From Rhodoferax lithotrophicus (lineage in GTDB: Bacteria; Pseudomonadota; Gammaproteobacteria; Burkholderiales; Burkholderiaceae_C), in assembly GCF_019973615.1 (NCBI RefSeq), contig NZ_AP024238.1:3989989-4053988 (forward strand): 64,000 nt of DNA. Direction: 5' to 3'. The first letter of the stretch is position 1, and each line of letters opens with the position of its first letter. The notes under the pieces are model-generated. The model did not search any database. It was not told where the DNA came from and saw only the letters and a list, made by a program, of their open reading frames with translations. Positions 1-7,799 of the stretch are shown here, in pieces. The position numbers and the translations under genes were made by a program.

Positions 1-165
1 TACCGCCGTCTCGGCATAGGCAAACATGTCATCAGGCATTCTGTGGGCAGACACCACGCGGGCCTCGTGCGGGATGCTGAAGTGTTGGAGAATGTGGACT
101 GCGTGTTGCATGGTGTCCCAGTCTGAGCTGGAGCCCATGAGCACACCGATTTGTGTAGAGTTCAT
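1..165 (-). CDS. purE: N5-carboxyaminoimidazole ribonucleotide mutase PurE, N-terminal part (runs off the window)
   Basis: Only the first 55 codons are present; the gene continues beyond base 1. The start codon is the ATG read at 165-163. The peptide begins MNSTQIGVLMGSSSDWDTM and carries the PurE hallmark GSSSDW at residues 11-16 and the later VSAHRMP at 39-45, both substrate-binding elements of the family. PurE converts N5-CAIR to CAIR in purine synthesis. purC lies further along on the same strand at 5.0-6.0 kb, so purC and purE were probably adjacent before the genes at 0.2-4.9 kb came between them. Only 36 bases separate it from the divergent thioredoxin gene. Confidence 0.93.
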   Translation of the reverse strand, partial: MNSTQIGVLMGSSSDWDTMQHAVHILQHFSIPHEARVVSAHRMPDDMFAYAETAV

Positions 166-201
166 CGTTGAATTTTACGTTTGCCACCGAGAGTTAGCAC
201 C

Positions 202-1158
202 ATGATTGATGTCACCATCCAAAATTTTGAAACCGAGGTGATTGCCGCCTCCATGACCACGCCCATCCTGATCGACTTTTGGGCACCCTGGTGTGGCCCT
301 TGCAAGTCGCTCGGGCCCATTCTGGAGCAGCTTGAAGAAGAATACCAGGGCCGTTTCACGCTGGTGAAAATTGACTCGGACACCGAGCAACAATTGGCCC
401 AGGCCTTTGGTATCCGCAGTATTCCCACCTGTATTCTGATGATCGGAGGCAAACCGGTGGACGGTTTTATGGGGGCACAAACCGCGCCCCAGGTGCGTAC
501 CTTCCTGGACAAGCATCTGCCCAGCGAGGGAGAGTTGGCCGCCGAAATGGAGACCGACCAAGCCCAGGCCCTGCTGGAGTCTGGCGATACCCAGGCGGCA
601 CTTGAAAAACTGGCCGATGCCCTGGCGACAGACCCCGGCAACGACGACACGCGTTTTGACTACATCAAGCTGCTGATTGAACTGGGGGGGCTGGAAGAGG
701 CCGGAGCAGCACTGGCTCCCAAGATGGCAGAAATTCCGCGTTCGTTGCGCTTTGAAGCCCTGGCACATTGGCTTGGAGCTATTGTTTTTGCAGCTAAAGA
801 GCCATACTCTACATGGACAATAGAGCAATTTGATGAAAAAATTGCCGCCAACAAGCGTGATTTCGAGGTGCGTTTTGCCAAAGCCCGCCTGCTGATGGCT
901 ACAGGCGAATGGACGGCCGCCATGGACGAGCTGCTGGAAATCATCATGCGCGACAAAAAGTGGGGAGACGAAGCACCCCGCAAAACCTTTGTGGCGATTC
1001 TTGAATTGCTGACTCCTCCCAAACCCAAAGCCGCAGCCCAAGCCACCGGCAAAACGGCAGGTGGTATTGAGGTGTTAGGCAAAGCTGCGGTGCAGGAAGA
1101 CCCGCAGGCCGCTCTGGTGTCGAGCTACCGGCGCAAGCTGAGCATGATGCTGAATTGA
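202..1158 (+). CDS. cnoX: Thioredoxin-domain/TPR co-chaperone of the CnoX (YbbN) family
   Basis: 318 residues. Residues 5-110 are a thioredoxin fold with an intact redox motif WCGPC (Cys31, Cys34) and the cis-proline segment SIPT. Residues 115-300 are helical TPR-like repeats, the architecture of YbbN/CnoX, which protects unfolded proteins from oxidation and passes them to GroEL/DnaK. E. coli YbbN lacks the first cysteine; this one keeps both, as Caulobacter CnoX does, so thiol reductase activity is possible. The ATG at 202 is preferred over the upstream TTG at 181 because the thioredoxin fold starts directly there. Bases 780-850 (Ile/Phe/Lys-rich) may be a decayed copy of the dispersed palindrome, but this is uncertain. 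Confidence 0.85.
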   Translation: MIDVTIQNFETEVIAASMTTPILIDFWAPWCGPCKSLGPILEQLEEEYQGRFTLVKIDSDTEQQLAQAFGIRSIPTCILMIGGKPVDGFMGAQTAPQVRTFLDKHLPSEGELAAEMETDQAQALLESGDTQAALEKLADALATDPGNDDTRFDYIKLLIELGGLEEAGAALAPKMAEIPRSLRFEALAHWLGAIVFAAKEPYSTWTIEQFDEKIAANKRDFEVRFAKARLLMATGEWTAAMDELLEIIMRDKKWGDEAPRKTFVAILELLTPPKPKAAAQATGKTAGGIEVLGKAAVQEDPQAALVSSYRRKLSMMLN

Positions 1159-1212
1159 CACCCGCTTTGGTCAGGTTGACAATGGGCAGAACATCCAAGG
1201 GAAGCCCTCACA

Positions 1213-3711
1213 ATGACCGCCACCATCGTCAGCGCGGAACAACGAGCATTCACAAGTACCCCCGATGCCACCACCAGGCTGCTGACCACAGTGTTGGACG
1301 CGGTATCAGACCGAGTGCTGGTGCTGGACGCACAAGGCTCCATTGTGATGATCAACGCTGCTTTGCAGCAATCCGCATGGGACAACAGCCTGCCACTTGG
1401 GTGCTTGCCGCACCACTTGACGCTTGGTAGCAATTACCAGGATGTGATCACCGGCGGCGGCCAGCCGCTTGAGTACCAAGCTGTAGCCCAGGCCATGCTG
1501 AGTGGCATTCGCACCGTGCTGTCAGGACAGACTGACAGCTTCAGCCTGTCTTATCCCTGTCACATATCGGCACAACAACGCTGGTTCACGATGAAGGCCA
1601 CCCCGTTGGCATGGGCAGAGCAACGGGGTGTTGTGATTACCCATGCCGACATCACCCCCACGGCACTGGTGAAAGAGGCGCTGCGCCAAGGGGAGTTACG
1701 GTTTCACACCCTGTTTGACAGTTTGGCGCATGTCCCGATCCAAGGCTACGCTCCTGATGGAACCGTGCGTTACTGGAACCAGGCTTCTGAACGTCTGTAC
1801 GGCTATACCGCGCAACAAGCGTTGGGAGCCAATCTGCTGGATCTGATCGTTCCAGCAGAAATACGGGCCTACGTCGAACAAGCCATTGCCGAGATGGTGA
1901 TGACGCAACGCCCCATTGCCTCAGCAGAGCTGAATCTTCTGCGCCAGGATGGCACACATGTCTCGGTGCTGTCCAGTTATGCCGTGGTGCAAACACCTGG
2001 ACAGGGCATCGAATTGTTTTCCGTGGACACGGACATGACTGCGCGCCAACAGGCGCAAGACGCTTTGCGTGAAAGCGAGCAACGCTTCAGCAGCATCGCC
2101 AATGCCACACCAGTGATGATCTGGCTGGCTGGCACGGATACCCTGTGCCATTGGTTCAACGCAGGCTGGCTGGCCTTTACCGGTCGCACCATGGCCCAGG
2201 AGCAGGGGCATGGATGGACGCAAGGTGTGCACCCGGATGACCTGCAGCGCTGCATCAGCTTCTACCTGAGCCATTTTGAACAGCGTCTGCCATTTCAGAT
2301 GGAATACCGGTTGATGCACCACAGCGGACAGTACCGCTGGATTCACGACAGTGGTGTCCCGCGCTTTGATGCCCAAGGGGAATTCCTGGGCTACATTGGC
2401 TCCTGTGTGGATTCCCATGAGGTCCGCACCATCAAGGATCAACTGGCCGCCATGGCCGAGCTTGTCCCCGGTGTGCTTTACCAGTTTGTCCTGCGACCAG
2501 GAGAACCCTGGCAGTTCAATTACCTGAGCAAAGGTGTTGAAGCCTTTTGTGGTGTGTGTGCCGAGCTTGCCTGCCAGGATCACACGGTCATCACACAGCT
2601 GATACCGCAGGAAGAACGTCTGGCCCATCACGCATCCCTGGCACAAGCCACGCGCGACCTGGTGCCATGGCTGTACGAGCACCGGATCAAGACCCCACAG
2701 GGCGAGCTGAAATGGGTGCGCGCCCAGGCCACCCCCCAAGCCCAGCCTGACGGCAGTGTGCGCTGGACCGGGCTGTTGACCGACATCACCCCCCAAAAAG
2801 CCCAGGAGGAACGCCTGCGTCTGGGTGCCAGCGTGTTTGACAACATCCAGGAGACCATCATCATCGCCGATGCCCAACGCGTCATTGTGGATGTCAATGC
2901 AGCATTTACCCGTGTCACGGGATACACCCGGGCTGAAGTGCTGGGGCGTAACCCGAAGTTTTTGAAATCGGGCCACCACAGCAGCGAGTTTTACCAGACC
3001 ATGTGGCAAGACATTGATGTCCAAGGTTTCTGGATCGGTGAGGTTTTTAACCGCAACAAGGCCGGTCTGGTGTACGCAGTCATGCTCAATATCAATGCCG
3101 TCAGAAACGACCTGGGTCAAGTCACACATTACGTGGGTGTTTCCACCGACATCAACCAGCTCAAGCTCCAGCAGGAGATGCTGGAACGCGTTGCGCACTA
3201 TGACGCGCTCACCCAACTGCCCAACCGCGTTTTGTTGGCTGACCGCCTGCATCAGGCGATTGCACAGGCCCGGCGTAACCAGACCAAAGTAGCGGTGTGT
3301 TACCTGGATCTGGATGGATTCAAACCCATCAATGACACCCTGGGGCATGCCATCGGTGATGGTGTGCTCAAAGTCATCGCCTGGCGCATGAATGAGGTGC
3401 TGCGTGCCAGTGACACAGCCGCACGTATTGGCGGCGACGAGTTCATCGTTCTGTTATCGGACAACGAGCACGGTGACAACGTTCGGCCCATCCTGGATCG
3501 TCTGCTGCAAACCATCAACCAGCCCATTGAGGTGAATGGCCACCAGACCACAGTGAGTGCCAGCATTGGCGTAAGCCTCTACCCGGATCACGCCTGCGAA
3601 GCAGACACCTTGCTGCGCCAGGCTGACATCGCTATGTATCGGGCCAAGATCCGCGGCAAAAACTGCTATTCGTTCAGCCCTTCACCAGGGCACAGCCCCT
3701 CTTTGGACTGA
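1213..3711 (+). CDS. Multi-PAS diguanylate cyclase (five PAS domains plus GGDEF)
   Basis: 832 residues with no obvious membrane segment. By eye there are five PAS-type sensor modules at about 18-150, 160-280, 285-410, 413-535 and 540-660, followed by a GGDEF domain at about 665-832. The active-site motif GGDEF is intact at 740-744, and the product-inhibition I-site RxxD (RASD, 731-734) sits the canonical five residues upstream, so it should make c-di-GMP and be feedback inhibited. No EAL domain follows. It lies 54 bases after cnoX and converges with the RHH gene, whose stop is only 7 bases from its own. PAS ligands cannot be told from sequence. A weak Shine-Dalgarno-like AAGGGA lies about 10 bases before the ATG. 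Confidence 0.9.
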   Translation: MTATIVSAEQRAFTSTPDATTRLLTTVLDAVSDRVLVLDAQGSIVMINAALQQSAWDNSLPLGCLPHHLTLGSNYQDVITGGGQPLEYQAVAQAMLSGIRTVLSGQTDSFSLSYPCHISAQQRWFTMKATPLAWAEQRGVVITHADITPTALVKEALRQGELRFHTLFDSLAHVPIQGYAPDGTVRYWNQASERLYGYTAQQALGANLLDLIVPAEIRAYVEQAIAEMVMTQRPIASAELNLLRQDGTHVSVLSSYAVVQTPGQGIELFSVDTDMTARQQAQDALRESEQRFSSIANATPVMIWLAGTDTLCHWFNAGWLAFTGRTMAQEQGHGWTQGVHPDDLQRCISFYLSHFEQRLPFQMEYRLMHHSGQYRWIHDSGVPRFDAQGEFLGYIGSCVDSHEVRTIKDQLAAMAELVPGVLYQFVLRPGEPWQFNYLSKGVEAFCGVCAELACQDHTVITQLIPQEERLAHHASLAQATRDLVPWLYEHRIKTPQGELKWVRAQATPQAQPDGSVRWTGLLTDITPQKAQEERLRLGASVFDNIQETIIIADAQRVIVDVNAAFTRVTGYTRAEVLGRNPKFLKSGHHSSEFYQTMWQDIDVQGFWIGEVFNRNKAGLVYAVMLNINAVRNDLGQVTHYVGVSTDINQLKLQQEMLERVAHYDALTQLPNRVLLADRLHQAIAQARRNQTKVAVCYLDLDGFKPINDTLGHAIGDGVLKVIAWRMNEVLRASDTAARIGGDEFIVLLSDNEHGDNVRPILDRLLQTINQPIEVNGHQTTVSASIGVSLYPDHACEADTLLRQADIAMYRAKIRGKNCYSFSPSPGHSPSLD

Positions 3712-3717
3712 GCCCTG

Positions 3718-4125
3718 TCACACCACATGTGATTGCAGTGTGGCGTGAGGCAATACTTCAAAGGCAGCAAAGCTGGAATCATCCGTCCAACGTTCGGTGG
3801 CCAGCACGCGCTGCGGGTTCAGGCTGCTGATAGGAATCGCGGTATCTTGCGGAATACCTCCCGAGAGTTGCAGTGCCAGATAACGCCCACAGCAGACCCG
3901 CAAGAATGACGCGAAGTTGTCCACACTGCCGCGCTCTGCCACCAGCTCATCGTGGAGCTTGGTGCACAACTGCGGCACACGCATGCTGTCACGCCGGGCA
4001 ATATCACCCAGCACGTCCCAGAACAGGTTTTCCAGCCGGATGCTGGTAGCCACACCGTGTAAACGCACGGAGCGTACACGGCACTCGTACAAATGCGGAT
4101 CAGCGCTGACAAAAACCTGGCACAT
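3718..4125 (-). CDS. Ribbon-helix-helix domain protein (RHH_4-like)
   Basis: 135 residues. Residues 17-80 (RSVRLHGVATSIRLENLFWD and the helices after it) fit the ribbon-helix-helix DNA-binding family usually annotated RHH_4: a short basic strand followed by two helices with the conserved ENLFW and FASFLR segments. Such proteins are small dimeric DNA-binding regulators; the target is unknown. The start ATG at 4125 has a GGAG Shine-Dalgarno seven bases away. Residues after 95 are not conserved by eye. It is convergent with the diguanylate cyclase and upstream of nothing on its own strand, so it is probably monocistronic. Confidence 0.75.
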   Translation of the reverse strand: MCQVFVSADPHLYECRVRSVRLHGVATSIRLENLFWDVLGDIARRDSMRVPQLCTKLHDELVAERGSVDNFASFLRVCCGRYLALQLSGGIPQDTAIPISSLNPQRVLATERWTDDSSFAAFEVLPHATLQSHVV

Positions 4126-4272
4126 GGATCGCTCCGATCATTCACAAAACGAGGAGCTTGCCGTCCCCACCGCAGCAAGTCAATGCGGACAAACCAGCAC
4201 ATTTGCCATGGCGGCCGCTACCTGCGATCCATGCCTTGGTGAGTGCGCTGAATCCTGGATGACAGCACCCCC

Positions 4273-4854
4273 TCACAAGGTGATGCGGGTACCCATGAGT
4301 GCCAGAAACTGCGCCATCCAGGCCGGGTGTGCGGGCCAGGCCGGTGCGGACACCAGGTTGCCTTCGGTGACTGCACCATCAATCGGAATCTGGGCGTAAA
4401 TTCCCCCTGCACGCTCCACTTCCACCTGGCAAGCCGGGTAAGCCGAGCAGGTGCGGCCCTTGAGCACGTCAGAGCCCGCCAGCAACTGGGCGGCGTGGCA
4501 AATGGCGGCTACGGGCTTGTTGGCATCAAAAAAGTGTTTGACCATGGCCACCACCGCAGGGTATGTGCGCAGATATTCAGGGCCACGGCCACCTGGCAGC
4601 ACCAGCGCGTCGTAGTCTTGCACGTTGATCTCGGCCAAAGTGGCGTTCAGCGTAAAGTTGTGGCCGGGTTTTTCGCTGTAGGTTTGTGCGCCTTCAAAGT
4701 CGTGGATGGCGGTCTTGATCTGGTCTCCGGCCTTTTTGTCGGGGCACACCGCGTGCACCGTGTGGCCTACGGCCAGCAGCACCTGGAACGGCACCATGGT
4801 TTCGTAGTCCTCACAGTAATCACCACAAATCATCAAAATGTTCTTGGCTGCCAT
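4273..4854 (-). CDS. DJ-1/PfpI family protein
   Basis: 193 residues spanning a complete DJ-1/PfpI (class I glutamine amidotransferase-like) domain. The nucleophile elbow AAICHAAQLL places the reactive cysteine at Cys119 with His120 beside it, and the strand-loop VLPGGRGPEYLR is typical. Family members act as proteases, glyoxalase/deglycase-like enzymes or redox-sensing chaperones; which applies is not visible. The start at 4854 was chosen over the in-frame ATG at 4899 because it has a good GGAG Shine-Dalgarno and matches family length. The next gene on this strand upstream is purC, about 186 bases away, with a palindromic repeat between them. Confidence 0.85.
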   Translation of the reverse strand: MAAKNILMICGDYCEDYETMVPFQVLLAVGHTVHAVCPDKKAGDQIKTAIHDFEGAQTYSEKPGHNFTLNATLAEINVQDYDALVLPGGRGPEYLRTYPAVVAMVKHFFDANKPVAAICHAAQLLAGSDVLKGRTCSAYPACQVEVERAGGIYAQIPIDGAVTEGNLVSAPAWPAHPAWMAQFLALMGTRITL

Positions 4855-4985
4855 GTCGGTCTCCTGTTGGTTGTTGAACGGGAGCCGATTCTTGAACACA
4901 GTCCAAACTTTGTGGTGGTATCTGGTTGTGACATGCCCGTTTAATGGTCAACGGGCGGATACTTCAACACACAAAAACCACAAAA

Positions 4986-5040
4986 TTAATAGCTACTAAC
5001 GCTTGCTACATAAGCGTAATAAGCCAATTTCATTCGAAAA
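4986..5040. repeat. Dispersed palindromic repeat, copy A (intergenic, 3' of purC)
   Basis: Imperfect palindrome with arms around TAGCTACTAACGCTTG and TAAGCGTAATAAGCC and an AT-rich tail ending ATTCGAAAAT. It aligns with copy C (16941-17000) along its full length, including the tail. It directly abuts the purC stop codon. See the finding on the repeat family. Confidence 0.75.
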
Positions 5041-5958
5041 TCAGGTTGTCAAACGGGTCAACGCCTCGTGGTACTTGGCCGCAGTTTTTTCAATCACATC
5101 ATGTGGCAGATGGGGTGCGGGCGGGGTTTTGCTCCAGGGTTTGCCGGCCACCTGGGTGGTTTCCAGCCAGTCGCGCAGAAACTGTTTGTCATAGCTGGGC
5201 GGATTGACTCCTTCGACATAGCTTTCGGCCGGCCAGTAGCGAGATGAATCCGGTGTCAGCACCTCGTCCATCAGCACCAGCGTGCCGTCGGTGTCCAGGC
5301 CAAACTCGAACTTGGTGTCGGCAATGATGATGCCCTTGGCGGCGGCAATCTCGCTGGCGGCTTTGTACAGGGCAATGCTGATGTCGCGGATGCGGGTAGC
5401 CAGGTCGGCACCAATCATCTCGACGGTTTTCTCGAAGGTGATGTTTTCATCATGGTCACCCATCTCGGCCTTGGCGGCCGGGGTGTAAATGGGTTCGGGC
5501 AATTTGCTGGCGTTTTTCAGGCCAGCAGGCAGTGGCACGCCACACACTGCGCCGTTGTCCTGGTATTCCTTCCAGCCGCTGCCAGCCAGGTAACCACGCA
5601 CCACGGCTTCGACCAGAATCGGTTTCAGGCGCTTGACCAGCATCGAACGGCCTGTCACCTGGGGCACTTCTGCGGCGGTGACCACACTTTCGGGCGCATC
5701 ACCGGTGAGGTGGATCGGGCAGATGTTCAGACCGTTGGGGCCGAGCTTGTCAAACCAGAACAAAGCCATTTGTGTCAGCAACTCGCCTTTGCCGGGAATC
5801 GGCTGGCCCATGATCACGTCAAAGGCGCTGATCCGGTCACTGGCCACCATCAGGATACGGTCATCGCCCACGGCGTAGTTGTCACGCACCTTGCCGCGTG
5901 CCAGCAGGGGCAAGGAGGTGATGTTGGAGGTATGCAGGGCTACTTGGGGGCTGGTCAT
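5041..5958 (-). CDS. purC: Phosphoribosylaminoimidazole-succinocarboxamide synthase (SAICAR synthetase)
   Basis: 305 residues, the usual length of the long proteobacterial/yeast-type PurC. It ligates aspartate to CAIR using ATP in purine synthesis. Family elements seen are LLARGKVRDNY near residue 21, SDRISAFDVIM, the RGYLAGSGWKEY loop and the C-terminal DEVLTPDSSRYW. The start at 5958 (MTSPQVALHTSNI) is chosen because it matches the family start; the open frame extends further upstream without homology. A GAGTG Shine-Dalgarno-like sequence lies before it. It follows fba on the same strand, separated by a terminator and a strong hairpin. Confidence 0.96.
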   Translation of the reverse strand: MTSPQVALHTSNITSLPLLARGKVRDNYAVGDDRILMVASDRISAFDVIMGQPIPGKGELLTQMALFWFDKLGPNGLNICPIHLTGDAPESVVTAAEVPQVTGRSMLVKRLKPILVEAVVRGYLAGSGWKEYQDNGAVCGVPLPAGLKNASKLPEPIYTPAAKAEMGDHDENITFEKTVEMIGADLATRIRDISIALYKAASEIAAAKGIIIADTKFEFGLDTDGTLVLMDEVLTPDSSRYWPAESYVEGVNPPSYDKQFLRDWLETTQVAGKPWSKTPPAPHLPHDVIEKTAAKYHEALTRLTT

Positions 5959-6032
5959 GATGCAATCACTCAAAAGTGTGTTTCGGAAAGAAGGGCCAAG
6001 TTTAAGTTCAATATGGCTTGCCCCTGAAATGC

Positions 6033-6060
6033 CCCACACCAGCGCAAGAGCTGGTGTGGG
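6033..6060. other. Perfect 11-bp hairpin between fba and purC
   Basis: CCCACACCAGC (6033-6043) pairs perfectly with GCTGGTGTGGG (6050-6060) around a 6-base loop. No T-run follows on the minus strand, so it is not a standard intrinsic terminator. It lies in the purC leader just after the fba terminator and could be a transcript-stability element or a regulator site. Confidence 0.6.
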
Positions 6061-6070
6061 CAAGTTGAAA

Positions 6071-6097
6071 AAGAAAAGCCACCCGCAGGTGGCTCTT
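6071..6097 (-). terminator. Rho-independent terminator of fba
   Basis: Read on the minus strand, a stem AGCCACC / GGTGGCT with a 4-base loop is followed by a T-rich tract (TTTTCTTTTT). It lies about 22 bases after the fba stop codon. Confidence 0.8.
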
Positions 6098-6118
6098 TCA
6101 GCGCGGGGACAGACGCAA

Positions 6119-7183
6119 TCAGTTGACGACCTGCGCCAGTTCACCACGAGCGTATTGGCCCGCCACCACTTGCAGGCTATGGCCTTTGATTTTGGCACCC
6201 TGGCCTTCGCAGCCAAACTCGATGTAGCGTTGTTTGCACAAGGCTTTGGCCGCTTCACGAGCGGGCTTGAGCCAGTCACGGGCATCAAACTTCTCTGGGT
6301 TTTCTGCCATGAACTGGCGCACCGCAGCCGTCATGGCCAAGCGGATGTCGGTGTCGATGTTGATCTTGCGCACGCCGAATTGGATCGCTTTCTGGATTTC
6401 TTCCACCGGCACCCCGTAGGTTTCTTTCATCTTGCCACCAAACTGGTTGATGAGGGCCAGTGATTCTTGCGGCACGCTGCTGGAGCCGTGCATCACCAGA
6501 TGGGTGTTAGGCAAACGCTTGTGGATTTCCATCACGCGGTCAATGGCCAGGATGTCGCCGGTGGGCTTGCGGGTGAACTTGTACGCGCCATGGCTGGTAC
6601 CAATGGCAATGGCCAGCGCATCAAGCTGGGTGCGTTGAACAAACTCAGCCGCTTGCTCAGGGTTGGTGAGCATTTGCTCGCGGGTCATGGTGGCATCGGT
6701 GCCATGACCGTCTTCCTTGTCACCCTTCATGGTTTCCAGGCTACCCAGACAACCCAGTTCGCCTTCCACCGTCACGCCGACCGCGTGCGCCATGTCGACC
6801 ACTTTGCGGGTCACTTCCACGTTGTACTCAAAACTGGCAATGGTTTTGCCATCGGCTTCCAAACTGCCATCCATCATCACCGAGCTGAAGCCCAGGTTGA
6901 TTGCGCCCTGGCACACATTGGGGTTTTGGCCGTGATCCTGGTGCATCACCAGGGGAATGTGCGGATAGGCTTCAATGGCGGCCAGAATCAGGTGTTTGAT
7001 GAAAGGCTCGCCAGCATATTTGCGCGCACCAGCACTGGCTTGCAAGATGACCGGCGAACCGACTTCGTCAGCCGCCGACATCACGGCCTGCACTTGCTCA
7101 AGGTTATTGACATTAAAAGCCGGAATGCCGTAGCCATTGGCTGCTGCATGGTCAAGCAATTCGCGCATAGAAACAAGTGCCAT
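6119..7183 (-). CDS. fba: Class II fructose-1,6-bisphosphate aldolase (CbbA type)
   Basis: 354 residues, zinc-dependent class II aldolase of the Calvin/glycolysis subtype. It interconverts fructose 1,6-bisphosphate with DHAP and glyceraldehyde 3-phosphate. Visible signatures are the zinc-ligand region VMHQDHGQN, the EGELGCLGSLE loop, AIGTSHGAYK and the C-terminal RKINIDTD. The start at 7183 (MALVSMRELL) has an AGGAAA Shine-Dalgarno; an upstream in-frame extension to 7285 lacks homology. It lies downstream of pyk and upstream of purC on the same strand, an order typical of Comamonadaceae. A terminator follows. Confidence 0.96.
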   Translation of the reverse strand: MALVSMRELLDHAAANGYGIPAFNVNNLEQVQAVMSAADEVGSPVILQASAGARKYAGEPFIKHLILAAIEAYPHIPLVMHQDHGQNPNVCQGAINLGFSSVMMDGSLEADGKTIASFEYNVEVTRKVVDMAHAVGVTVEGELGCLGSLETMKGDKEDGHGTDATMTREQMLTNPEQAAEFVQRTQLDALAIAIGTSHGAYKFTRKPTGDILAIDRVMEIHKRLPNTHLVMHGSSSVPQESLALINQFGGKMKETYGVPVEEIQKAIQFGVRKINIDTDIRLAMTAAVRQFMAENPEKFDARDWLKPAREAAKALCKQRYIEFGCEGQGAKIKGHSLQVVAGQYARGELAQVVN

Positions 7184-7337
7184 GATGATTTCCTCGTGAG
7201 TTGGTAACTGGGTGGTAACTTCAGGCGATTTTAGCGATACACCTTGCATCTGGCTGAACATCCCACACACCAATTCATTAAGCAAGCATTAATACAGCCC
7301 ACGCACAATCGTTCATCACCTCCTGAAACCCCTCCAC

Positions 7338-7703
7338 ATGAAAATTCGCCTGACCCTGATCACCTCTTTGCTGATGCTCAGCACAGAACTACTCACGCCC
7401 CAACTGGCTTTGGCGCAACCTCGTACAGCGGTCAGACCGGTGGCGGAAAGCTCTGCACCGGCCACGGACAGTTACAACCGGTTCATGAACACCCAGATTT
7501 GCACCACTGCGCCACGCAGTGAATGGTTGCCCGAAGATGAAATGAAATTATTGGCTACTCACCGTGGCTACCGCATCAAAACGTTCAGGTCAGACAAAAA
7601 CAATTGTTATGAGATCTATGGTTTTAACCAAGCCAACCAAATAGTGGAAGCCTACTTTGACCCCGTTACCTCACGTTTGCTGCACCAAAACATTGCCCAA
7701 TAA
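7338..7703 (+). CDS. Exported PepSY-like small protein
   Basis: 121 residues. An N-terminal signal peptide (hydrophobic core LTLITSLLMLS, likely cleavage after LALA, residue ~26) is followed by a single domain at about 58-118 resembling PepSY_2: WLPEDEMKLLATHRGY, then a YEIYGF strand and a YFDPVTSRLL strand. Such proteins are periplasmic; the function is unknown, often suggested to inhibit or modulate proteases. It is a single gene on the plus strand between fba and pyk, both on the minus strand, and so interrupts that block. Confidence 0.65.
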   Translation: MKIRLTLITSLLMLSTELLTPQLALAQPRTAVRPVAESSAPATDSYNRFMNTQICTTAPRSEWLPEDEMKLLATHRGYRIKTFRSDKNNCYEIYGFNQANQIVEAYFDPVTSRLLHQNIAQ

Positions 7704-7799
7704 ACCTGGGGCGAGCAAAAACAACTTGATCCATGCCCAAATGAGTGGCGGCAAGGTATTCACCGTGGTGGATATTTACCGCCTCTTTGGCAACGCTGC

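Noticed and set aside
780..850. Possible decayed copy of the dispersed palindrome inside cnoX
   Set aside because: Some blocks match (AGCT, AGAGC, AAAAAAT), but the arms no longer pair well. Not counted among the seven copies.
4327..4944. 205-codon plus-strand open frame opposite the DJ-1 gene
   Set aside because: His/Val/Gly-rich composition typical of antisense frames, no homology, and the DJ-1 protein on the other strand has its full catalytic motif.
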